From contig CAMPCG010000125.1 of the NCBI GenBank assembly GCA_946644025.1, positions 1 through 7,967 of the forward strand: a stretch of DNA of 7,967 bases. The letters run 5' to 3'. The position numbers were made by a program, and so were the translations under genes. Of the stretch, positions 1 to 7,600 are shown piece after piece. The first letter of the stretch is position 1. Each line of letters begins with the position of its first letter. Source of the DNA: an uncultured Prevotellaceae bacterium (GTDB lineage Bacteria; Bacteroidota; Bacteroidia; Bacteroidales; Bacteroidaceae). A model generated the notes under the pieces. The model did not search any database. It was not told the origin of the DNA and saw only the letters and a list, made by a program, of their open reading frames with translations.

Positions 1-1
1 A

Positions 2-43
2 TATGCCGGCATGAAATGGGACTGGAATTACCACCTAAATTGA
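2..43 (+). CDS. possible C-terminal tail of an upstream gene (partial)
   Basis: Frame 2 is open from the window edge to a TGA at 41-43 and would encode a short aromatic-rich tail, YAGMKWDWNYHLN. The codons used (GCC, GGC, GAC, TAC, CAC) resemble those of the large gene in this window, and the aromatic content would suit the end of a surface or secreted protein. This is only 13 codons, so it may be chance. Frame 1 is also open, to a TGA at 154-156, but it becomes AT-rich and repeat-bearing and looks less like coding DNA. If real, this gene converges on the regulator gene at 309-1391. No function can be assigned. Confidence 0.2.
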   Translation, partial: YAGMKWDWNYHLN

Positions 44-162
44 CGCAGAACCGAATAAAGTTCAAAAAACACAGAAAACTGACGCAAAGTTTCTATTTAA
101 TTGTATTTCAACGGTTTAATCCGCGTCAGTTTATGTATTTGAAAGAAGCGAACTGACGCGGA
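38..162. repeat. four interspersed copies of a TGACGC-centred motif
   Basis: A short motif, roughly AAYTGACGCRRA, occurs at about 39-50, 78-89 and 151-162 on the + strand and at about 120-131 on the - strand. The copies share the TGACGC core and the flanking A/purine bases. The surrounding DNA is AT-rich and non-coding. The copies lie at irregular spacing in what appears to be a convergent intergenic region. They could be protein-binding sites or remnants of a small repeat family. A further TGACGC core occurs at 1506-1511, just upstream of the -7 element of the large gene. Confidence 0.6.
120..162. terminator. perfect 12-bp inverted repeat, candidate terminator hairpin
   Basis: TCCGCGTCAGTT at 120-131 is the exact reverse complement of AACTGACGCGGA at 151-162, separated by a 19-nt AT-rich spacer. 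It lies downstream of the regulator gene, which ends at 309 on the - strand, and also downstream of any + strand gene ending near 43. A shared bidirectional terminator is therefore possible. The loop is longer than usual, and neither side has a clean run of T, so the terminator call is weak; the inverted repeat itself is certain. Confidence 0.4.
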
Positions 163-169
163 GAGAAAT

Positions 170-279
170 GCCACTTCTCTGATGGAGAAACGGCACTTCT
201 CTGATGGAGAAACGGCACTTCTCTGGTGGAGAAACGGCACTTCTCTGGTGGAGAAACGGCACTTCTCTGGTGGAGAAAC
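170..279. repeat. tandem repeat, five head-to-tail 22-bp units
   Basis: Five contiguous 22-bp units lie at 170-191, 192-213, 214-235, 236-257 and 258-279. They have no spacers and are nearly identical. Unit 1 has C instead of G at its second base. Units 1-2 carry A at unit position 13, and units 3-5 carry G. Each unit contains a small palindrome, TTCTC, a 5-nt loop TGRTG, then GAGAA. Read as - strand RNA, each stem gains two G-U wobble pairs; read as + strand RNA, those positions are C-A mismatches. The array begins 29 bp past the regulator stop codon, so it would be transcribed as repeated hairpins in that gene's 3' untranslated region. The absence of spacers rules out CRISPR. Confidence 0.96.
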
Positions 280-308
280 TTGACTCCAAACTCCAAATTT
301 CAACTTGT

Positions 309-1391
309 TCACGATAGCGTAGCGCGGTAGTTGCTGACGGTCTGCCCCGTACAGCGCAGGAACTGCTGGTAGAAGTAGCTGCGGTCGTTGAAGCCCGAGG
401 CCTGAGCTATGCGCATCATGGTCCAGTCGGGGTGCTCCCTGAGCAGCTGTTGTGCGTGTTCTATGCGCTTACGCACGCGCCACGTGCGGAAGTCCTCGCC
501 TACGACCTTGCTGAAATAAGCGTGAAACTGCGCCAGGTTCATGTCCAACTCCAGGGCTATAACTTCGACGGCCTTGTCGGTCTCCAAGTATCCCCCCCGC
601 TCTATCCAGGCTACGAGGCGGTCGGGGTGCGGGTCGCCAGTGCTGACGGGTGCTACGGGGTCAGGGGCGGGCTGCTTCTGTAGCGCGGGCAGAATGATGG
701 TGGAGCTGAGCTGATAGTTGATGAAGCTGGCTGCCAGGAAGGCGTAGTAGAGGGCCAGCAGCAGCGTCAAGCCCACGGCGACGGCCCTGTTGCCCAGCAC
801 CATGAGCAGCGTGAGCAGGCCTACGGCCAACGCAGCCCAGAACAGCAGGCCCAGCCAGCGCAGCGAGCGCTCTATCTCCTCCTCTTCGTAATAGGCCGAA
901 ATCTGCGCTTTGAACTGCCGGTGGCAGCGCAGGTACCAGCGCGTGTAGAAGAAGAGCAGCACGAGGTAGAGCAGCACCATAAGTTCATAGACGTAGAAGA
1001 ACACCTGTTGCGGCAGCAGGAAGAAGGCGCCCACGAGCGCGGCGTCGGCCACGGCGATGGCCGCCAGCTGCCACAGCACGCGCCTGAGAGTCACCTCTTC
1101 AGGCCTGATGAGCACGAGCACGGCCATGGTGAAGAGCATGGCTTGCAGGTAGCTCATGGCCAGAGCCAGACAGCTGCCTAAGTAGCTGATGTCGCCTTCG
1201 GGGTCGAAGCTTATCTGCACAAGGTTCAGCAGGCCGAGCGTAATGACGGCTACGGTAAGCGCATATTTCGCTAGGTGGAACTTGGCGGCCCGCTCGTTCT
1301 GGCGTGTTTTGATGGTGGCCAGAATGAGGCCCGTCACAATCATGCTGCCTGATGCTGCCAGCATGGCGTCGAAGAAAAGTTGGTCTGTCAT
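309..1391 (-). CDS. membrane-bound AraC-family transcriptional regulator (7TM-HTH)
   Basis: This 360-residue protein has an integral membrane N-terminal half and a cytoplasmic DNA-binding C-terminal half. Seven hydrophobic segments are visible, at about 10-27, 42-61, 71-95, 105-126, 131-150, 179-199 and 203-224. An acidic patch (EEEE, 169-172) lies between helices 5 and 6. A Pro-rich linker (about 235-256) leads to an AraC-type double helix-turn-helix at 257-360. AraC hallmarks are seen: FHAYFSKVVGEDFRTWR at about 289-305, the RI..A..LL helix at 309-317, IAQASGFNDRSYFYQQF at 328-344, and G..VSNYR at 349-356. ATG at 1391 is preferred; a TTG two codons upstream is the only nearby alternative. 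The TAnnTTTG promoter element ends 25 bp before the ATG. The gene is divergent from the giant secreted-protein gene, so it probably regulates that gene and itself. The ligand is unknown. Confidence 0.93.
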   Translation of the reverse strand: MTDQLFFDAMLAASGSMIVTGLILATIKTRQNERAAKFHLAKYALTVAVITLGLLNLVQISFDPEGDISYLGSCLALAMSYLQAMLFTMAVLVLIRPEEVTLRRVLWQLAAIAVADAALVGAFFLLPQQVFFYVYELMVLLYLVLLFFYTRWYLRCHRQFKAQISAYYEEEEIERSLRWLGLLFWAALAVGLLTLLMVLGNRAVAVGLTLLLALYYAFLAASFINYQLSSTIILPALQKQPAPDPVAPVSTGDPHPDRLVAWIERGGYLETDKAVEVIALELDMNLAQFHAYFSKVVGEDFRTWRVRKRIEHAQQLLREHPDWTMMRIAQASGFNDRSYFYQQFLRCTGQTVSNYRATLS

Positions 1392-1416
1392 CGTCAATAT
1401 GTGAACTTTTATGGTG

Positions 1417-1424
1417 CAAAGGTA
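1417..1424 (-). promoter_or_regulatory. Bacteroidetes -7 promoter element of the regulator gene
   Basis: Read on the - strand, 1424 to 1417 is TACCTTTG, an exact match to the Bacteroidetes sigma-ABfr -7 consensus TAnnTTTG. It lies 25 bp upstream of the regulator ATG at 1391, giving a short leader. I see no convincing -33 TTTG; that position (about 1440-1447) is instead occupied by the first copy of the repeated box (1435-1446), which suggests autoregulation. Confidence 0.72.
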
Positions 1425-1434
1425 AGGAAAAAAC

Positions 1435-1490
1435 TGTAGAGTTTAGCATGTGTAGGTGTGGAGTTTTGGTGAAAGCACTAAAACTCCACA
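1435..1490. promoter_or_regulatory. candidate operator: three 12-bp boxes at 22-bp spacing
   Basis: A box with consensus TGTRGAGTTTWR occurs three times between the divergent promoters. Box 1 is TGTAGAGTTTAG at 1435-1446 (+). Box 2 is TGTGGAGTTTTG at 1457-1468 (+). Box 3 is TGTGGAGTTTTA at 1479-1490 on the - strand. The box centres are 1440.5, 1462.5 and 1484.5, exactly 22 bp or about two helical turns apart. That is the geometry expected for proteins bound to one face of DNA, and AraC-family regulators commonly bind direct repeats spaced this way. Box 1 overlaps the -33 region of the regulator promoter. Box 3 lies roughly 50 bp upstream of the expected start site of the large gene. Binding by the adjacent regulator is inferred. 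Confidence 0.6.
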
Positions 1491-1493
1491 CTT
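1454..1493 (+). repeat. long near-perfect palindrome (stem 16-18 bp, 4-nt loop)
   Basis: GTGTGGAGTTTTGGTG at 1456-1471 pairs with CACTAAAACTCCACAC at 1476-1491 across the loop AAAG (1472-1475). There is one G-T wobble within the 16 bp. A further wobble and one A-T pair extend the stem to 1454-1493. It contains boxes 2 and 3 of the candidate operator. As + strand RNA all 18 positions can pair, and the stem is followed by a T-rich stretch (TTTATTT, 1492-1498). A terminator that blocks + strand read-through into the large gene is therefore an alternative to a DNA operator. Confidence 0.85.
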
Positions 1494-1522
1494 TATTTCA
1501 TGGCCTGACGCGCCAAAAACAC

Positions 1523-1530
1523 TATCTTTG
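1523..1530 (+). promoter_or_regulatory. Bacteroidetes -7 promoter element of the giant secreted-protein gene
   Basis: TATCTTTG is an exact match to the Bacteroidetes -7 consensus TAnnTTTG. It lies 44 bp upstream of the ATG at 1575. The implied leader (about 1536-1574) is very A-rich with no GGAGG-like ribosome site, which is normal for this phylum. No good -33 TTTG is visible near 1498-1504, which fits a promoter that needs an activator bound at the upstream boxes. Confidence 0.72.
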
Positions 1531-1574
1531 CAGGGTTAAAGCAACAAAGACAAACCATAAAACATATACCAATT

Positions 1575-1694
1575 ATGAGAACGAACCAGATTCTATTTTC
1601 CTTCCTAACAAGGAAACAGCATGACGACAGCAGGCCGCTGAGCCGCTGGCTGAGCTTGATGCTGTCGCTCGTGGTGTCAGCCACAGTGCTGGCG
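1575..1694 (+). other. signal peptide of the giant protein
   Basis: Residues 1-40 have a long polar n-region containing RKQ and SRPLSR, a hydrophobic core LSLMLSLVVSATVL at about 26-39, and a V-L-A|Q cleavage site for signal peptidase I. There is no cysteine after the core, so this is not a lipoprotein. The mature protein would begin at Gln41 and be released into the periplasm, with onward export not decidable here. Confidence 0.85.
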
Positions 1695-4600
1695 CAGACG
1701 GGAGACGTCATCACCTTTACGGGCGGTCAGGCCGACCCGAAGGACCCTAACATCTATGTCATTGACGCAGGTAGCGCGGGAGCTGACGAAACGAGTTTCA
1801 GCGTGACACTCAGCCGTCCGCAAGGCACTACGGCCCAGCGTACGGCCAGCATCACGCTGAAGAACCTCATCTCGTTCGACGAGACAATCGTCACCTTTAC
1901 TCCTGGCGAGACGAGCAAGACCATCAGCCTGACGGTGTATTCGCAGGACTCCTGGAGCGGCCTCCTGCCTGGGGTCTTCTCCGTGTCGGACTGCTTGCAC
2001 GCTGACGCTGCCTACCAGGTGCTGCTGCTCAACATCAACCGCACGCGGGCGGCAGAACCAGCACAGTCAGAGTTAGCGACGCAGTTGGAAGTCATACAAA
2101 ACACATATGGTTTCAGCAGCCGTTGGCAGACCCTCAACTACTGGGGCGAGTACGTGTTGCTGACCGTAGAGCTGCCCACCGACGTTCGCGTGACGGAGGG
2201 AAGCCGCTATGTGCTTGAAGCTCGCTATGCCGACCACAGCACCCTGGCTCCCGATGCCGACGACTACGGGCAGGCCCGCACTCGCCAGCTGGAGCTCACG
2301 CCTCTCAACGCAGGCTCTGTGTGCAGCAAGGCTTACTACCTTTACCATCCGCAGGACGACGAGTTCATGCACACCTACTTCGACGACACCTACAACAACC
2401 GCACTTCTACGGCCACGATGGCGACGGTCTATCCGACCCGTGAGTTGGGACCCTTCGAAGTGGCCAACCCCGCCGACGGCGCCCTGAAGTACCTCTTCTA
2501 CTCACAGACCGACCTGCCCGAGAATGCGGCAGGCTTCCAGGTACTGGTAGAAAGGCAGAAGTTCCTGCCCCATTTCTCCAATGTCAGCATAGACAAGACC
2601 ACGGCCAAGAGCGGCGAGACGCTCACCCTCACGGCCACGATGGACAACTGGCAACTGGTGAAGCGCGCCCAGCAAGAGAACTTCATGAACTCCTTTGGCG
2701 TGACCCTCGACGAGGGCGAGAGCCTGGCACCGCGTCAGGCCTCTTTCGACGAAGCCACAGGGCAGCTCACCCTACGAGTGACTATGCCCACGGTAACCAC
2801 CGAACGGGTGGTGAATGTCGATTTCGGCCCACTGAAGGAAGGTGGCTACTTCCCCAAGCTGGCCATCGGGAGCAGTGGCTCGTTTGCCGTGACCGTTCAG
2901 CCAGAGGCGGCTACCGCCGTGGCAGCCCAGCAGATCGTCTTCGAAGGTTTGCCTGCCGACGGCGCCACCATTTCGTTGGAGAAAGACCGCTGGGGCAGTG
3001 CCATCAACAGAGAATACCCGCTCCACATCAGCACCCTGCCGGCCAACGCCACCGATGCCAGCGCCGTCAGCTACAGCGTGACCAACAGCGGTGGGGCCGA
3101 TGCCGAGATCGAAGGGTGGGCCGAGCGTGGCTTCTTCCTTGACCCGGGCACGGGCAGCGGCACCTTCACCCTAACGGCCACCCTGCCCAGCGGCGTGTCG
3201 GCCTCGCGCACCTATCATGTGCAGTCGGCTCCGCCTTTCGGCAAGTACGTGGCCAACACCTACGAGGCATCTACCAACTTCCCCCTGTTGCAGTTCGGGC
3301 TCGAAATGGCCGACGACTGGACTGTGGTGGACGACAAGGTGACGGTCAACTACACGCACGCCAACGGAACCACCAAAACGGAACAGTACAAGTTCAGCCA
3401 GTTGAAGCGCCATAAGACCGACTGGCAGAACAGTTATCTCTATGACCTGCCCTTCGGATTCACCGATGAACTGCCCAACGCTACTACCGACGAGGAGATA
3501 GGGCAGACCATCCTCACGGCACAGATTCTCCTGCCTATGCGGAACGAGCAGGGCCAGACGGCCACCGTAGAGGCCAAGGCCTCGCTGACACCCAGTCTAA
3601 GGAAAATCTCGTTTGGCGACTATGCCCACTCGGTAAGCGGATACACGGCCGTAAAGCCCGTCACGCTCAGTTCTGAGGTGATGTATCTGCCCCGCAAGGG
3701 ATTCACTGTGGGCTATGAGATACCCGAACTGGGGCTGAAGGAGACCTACTCAAACACGAGCGGCGACCCTGTGCCAAAATGGCTCACGCTGCAAGAGAAC
3801 GGCCACTACGTAACGGCCAACATTACTGTCGCCCCCGACCTAAGCGGCTTCTGGAACGAGGGGGAAGGTAGCCACGGTGCTGATTTGCACCTCTATACCT
3901 TGGCACAACGCAGTTACGACCCTGACGAAGTGATGGAACGTTATGAAAGTTTTGTAGCCTATATCTATTATTGTGACCCGGCAGAGCATATTAGATACAA
4001 GGTGAACGATGTGTACGAATCGGGCGACCGCGTGTTCGACAACAGGGAACAAATCCAGCAGGTGGCTCAGGCTGGCTACATTGACAACTTGTGGCCATTG
4101 GTCGCACAGATGTCAACCGACTTCATGGTGGAAGACAACGCCATGGGCGGTGCTACGGTCACGCTCACGTGTGAGGACAAGGTGATTCAGCAGTTGACGA
4201 ACTTCAACGGCAAGTTTAACTTCTTTCCGCCTGCTGACGGACGTACATATCACGTGATAGTGGAGTTCCCCGACTACGGCAAGCGATATGACAACACCTT
4301 TGTGAATGCTGACCTCAAGAACTTCTATAGCGTGAAGTTTAGCGGATGGAAATGGTCGATGCCTCCATACGAACTGGTCTATACGTGTGGGGGAACGGCT
4401 CACAAGGTGGCGGCTGGCGAGAATCGCAATTATCGGGACATCTCGGCTTGCATCTATGCGGACGAGCCGTCTTTCTATCTGAATGTTCCCGAATATGCCC
4501 TATTATATGTGGAGAAAGAACGCATGATTCCCATCGTCAACTCCGAATGGATCAAGCCTTTGCGCTTCGACGTGAAGCCTGAGTTGGACTTCAATCGTCG

Positions 4601-7600
4601 CGGTAGGCAAGCTTCTCCTCAATGGACGAGCAAGAGCGGCTGGGCGTTCTTGCGGTGGGACGAGTTGAACAGCGGTGCCACGCTTGTGGAGGTGGTGGAC
4701 AGTCAGGGCGAACCCGTGACAGACGCCACGGTGAATTTCGCCTGTGTTGATAATGCGTTGAGCAGACAAGGCGAAGGCGGCACGGTGGATTATGATAACG
4801 TGATGGGTGGTTACGCCATCTCTACCGACCCTAACCAGTTTGCCCAACTTATCGAGGTGGTGGCTCCGGGCTATCAGCCCGTGCTCAGCACCATGTATCT
4901 GTGGAACTACCCCTACACCAGCGATGAGTGCCGTGGCAAGATGCGCCGCCACACCATCGTGCTCAGACAGAGTGACCAGCGGGTGAACGACATGACGCTG
5001 GAGACACTGACGCGCAACGGCAACGTAAAAGACGGGCAGATGAATGCACTGATTGATCGCATCAACCTTCTGACAATGGAAAGGGGCGACTTTGTGGAAT
5101 ACTCGGAGAGTGCTGACTACGAGACGGTGACGAAGAATGTAGAGGATGCCAAGTTTGGCAGCGAGGGCTGGAGTGGCCGAAAATATGCCCACCTGACGGG
5201 CGTGATGGCCTGCAGCGACTCTTTCGACGCCAACAGCCTGAGACTGCAAAGTGCCGACGGAGCCCTGCAACTCGCGCCTGCCAGTGTCAAACACATCAGC
5301 AAAGCCGACTTCCCCTCCTTCAGCTCCGACCACTGTTTCTTCGACTTCAATCTGGTTGAGCAGCTTGCGCAGGGCGCCACGGCGCGACCCCTGCTGAAGT
5401 ATGGCAACGAAACACTGGCCGAACTACCCACGTTGCAGAATAATACAATGGATTTGCTGGCTCTCTCGGAGGAAAACAATCTGGAACTTTCGCCGGGAGC
5501 GATGGATCTCAAGCAGATAGACGACGATGCCAGCGCGCAGGGCATTGAGATGAAAGACTCGGGCAAGGCGTTCGACAACTTCAACTTCCAAGTGCCTGAC
5601 GTGCTGCCCTTCACGGTGAACATCGAGCGTCAGGGCGAATACTTCCTTGTTCGCGCCGTCTGCGAGGCCAACTTCCTGCCAGGCGGTCCGCTCACCGACG
5701 CCCTCGATGGACTCAACGACCTGCAATACTTCGACGAGCAGTTCCAGGCCTGCATGGACGCCGTGAACTCGGCGCATAAGTTGGACGACGACTTCTTCGA
5801 CGACATACCGCGCTGGCCCTCGGCCTTTGTAGGTGTGCGCGGCTTTCTCTCAGGCATTGGCCACTACAACCGCGACACGAAGAAGCTCGACATCAATTTC
5901 TACGATGGCGGCCTCACGCTGGAGGCGTCGGCTGCGGCATCGGCCAACGTTAGTTTCTTCATCGGCGGCTTCGGCGTGTCGCTCGACGCGAAGATTGCCA
6001 CCACGATGGCAGTCATCAACCGCGCCGCTGCCCAAGGCAATGTGGGTGCATTGCCCAAGATCGACTTCCAGTTCGATACGCAGTGCCGTATCAAGATGTG
6101 TGCATGGGCCTACGGCGGCATCGACATCTGGATAGCGAAGGCCGTGGCCGGCGTGCGCGGCGGTGCCAGCTTCGACGCCCAGACGCGCACCGTCATCCCC
6201 ACTTGGGGCGGCGAGGTGAAGACGGGCTTCAAGACTTCAGTGCGTGCCGCTATGGAGGCGTACGCCGAAGCCCGCTTCCTGTTCTACAAGAAAAGGAAGA
6301 GCTGGACACTCTTCGACGTGGAGAAGACCTATCTCTTCCCCAACAGTTCCGCTAATCCCTTTCATCCGTCGTTTGGCGAAAGCATCTTCTCCTACAGCAA
6401 GAAACGCGTGACGTCTGACTACAAGCGGATGAAGCGAAAAGTGATTGCCGACCTCGGTACACCTATTATTAATAATGTGAGCGGCATGGCGCAGCCCACC
6501 TACCTCGGGAACGGCTCGGAACTGCTGTTCTACAACCTGAAGACACCCGGCAACTATAATGACGACCGCTTGCAGGTGCTGAGCGGTGGCAGCAAGAGCG
6601 ACCTTGTTGATACAAGTGTCGATGCGCCGATGTACGACTTCAGTGCAGCACGGGCAAGCGGCATCGATGTGGTGGCCTTTGAACAGGTCAGCGAAACGAT
6701 AAACAAGAACACGTTGGAAGCACTGGAAGAAAACGACCAGGTCAAGGACATCAGCGAGAAGACGGAGGTGTACGTGGCCGTGCGGAAGGATGGTGGCGCG
6801 TGGCAGACAGAACAGGTAGGCACCTACTGGGGCAATGCCTGTGTGATGCCCGCCGTGGCCGCACAGAACGACGGAAAGGCTGTAGCCATCTGGCAGCAGG
6901 GCAAGGCGCGTTTCAACACTGAGGGCGACCGCTACATCGACGGCAGCCTGATGCTCTCGCGCTACGACGGTACTTACTGGAGCTACCCCATCGAAATCAA
7001 GCGACTGCATCGCCGCAGCGTGCCGGCCGACTATCAGGTGACGATGAAGAACGATAGTGTGCTGGTAATGATGACGCTGAAGCAAGATGTCGATAACGCG
7101 GAGAAGCAGGCTCAGCTGATCTATATCAACGTGTCAGCCGATGACAAAGTACGCGAACACTACACCCTCAATGCGGGCGCTAAGCCGCAGATGGTCAACG
7201 TGAACGGCGCCAACCTTGTCGGTTACATCAGGACGAACGAGCAGGGACGCGACATCGAGCTGAACACCGTCAACATGAAAGGCGAACCTACTGGCAAGTT
7301 GACAGGATTCTTAGGCATGGAGAACCGCACGGTGAACGACTTCCGACTCATCGTTGATAATGAAGCAACCGACCTCAGCGACGTGGCTTTACTTTGGACG
7401 CAGAGCGACCAGGAATCGACCGACAACGGCAACGGCACCATCGACGTGAAAATCAAGAACCGCATCTACGCCTCGAAGCTGTGCAGCAACGACGGGCAAC
7501 TCTACTTCTCGGCTCCCGTGGAGATAGCCACCATGCCCGATGATGTAAGCCTCGTCTCGATGGACGGCTACTTAGCCGGACTCGACATGAAGGTGGCCTA

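Noticed and set aside
1..156. Frame 1 open from the left edge to TGA at 154-156
   Set aside because: It is AT-rich with Lys/Arg-rich random-looking content and ends inside the inverted repeat. The shorter frame 2 tail to 43 has more coding-like codons.
170..279. CRISPR array
   Set aside because: Units are directly contiguous at 22 bp with no unique spacers, and no cas genes are present.
97..312. 71-codon - strand reading frame beginning GTG at 312, overlapping the regulator stop
   Set aside because: It is mostly the translated 22-bp tandem repeat, which is not a multiple of three and so gives no consistent peptide repeat. It is low-complexity with no recognisable domain.
432..1181. Short + strand frames at 432-683 and 921-1181
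   Set aside because: They lie opposite the well-supported 7TM-AraC gene and encode low-complexity His/Glu/Gln-rich products.
1621..1623. ATG at 1621 as an alternative start of the giant protein
   Set aside because: It is out of frame with the 2,131-codon reading frame; ATG 1575 is in frame and yields a signal peptide.
4503..5333. 276-codon - strand reading frame
   Set aside because: It is antisense to the giant gene, whose codon bias suppresses stops on the opposite strand. It has no promoter and no recognisable domain; the His/Val-rich composition is typical of a shadow frame.
6237..7085. 282-codon - strand reading frame
   Set aside because: Antisense shadow of the continuous giant gene, with the same His/Val/Ala-rich artefact composition and no promoter element.
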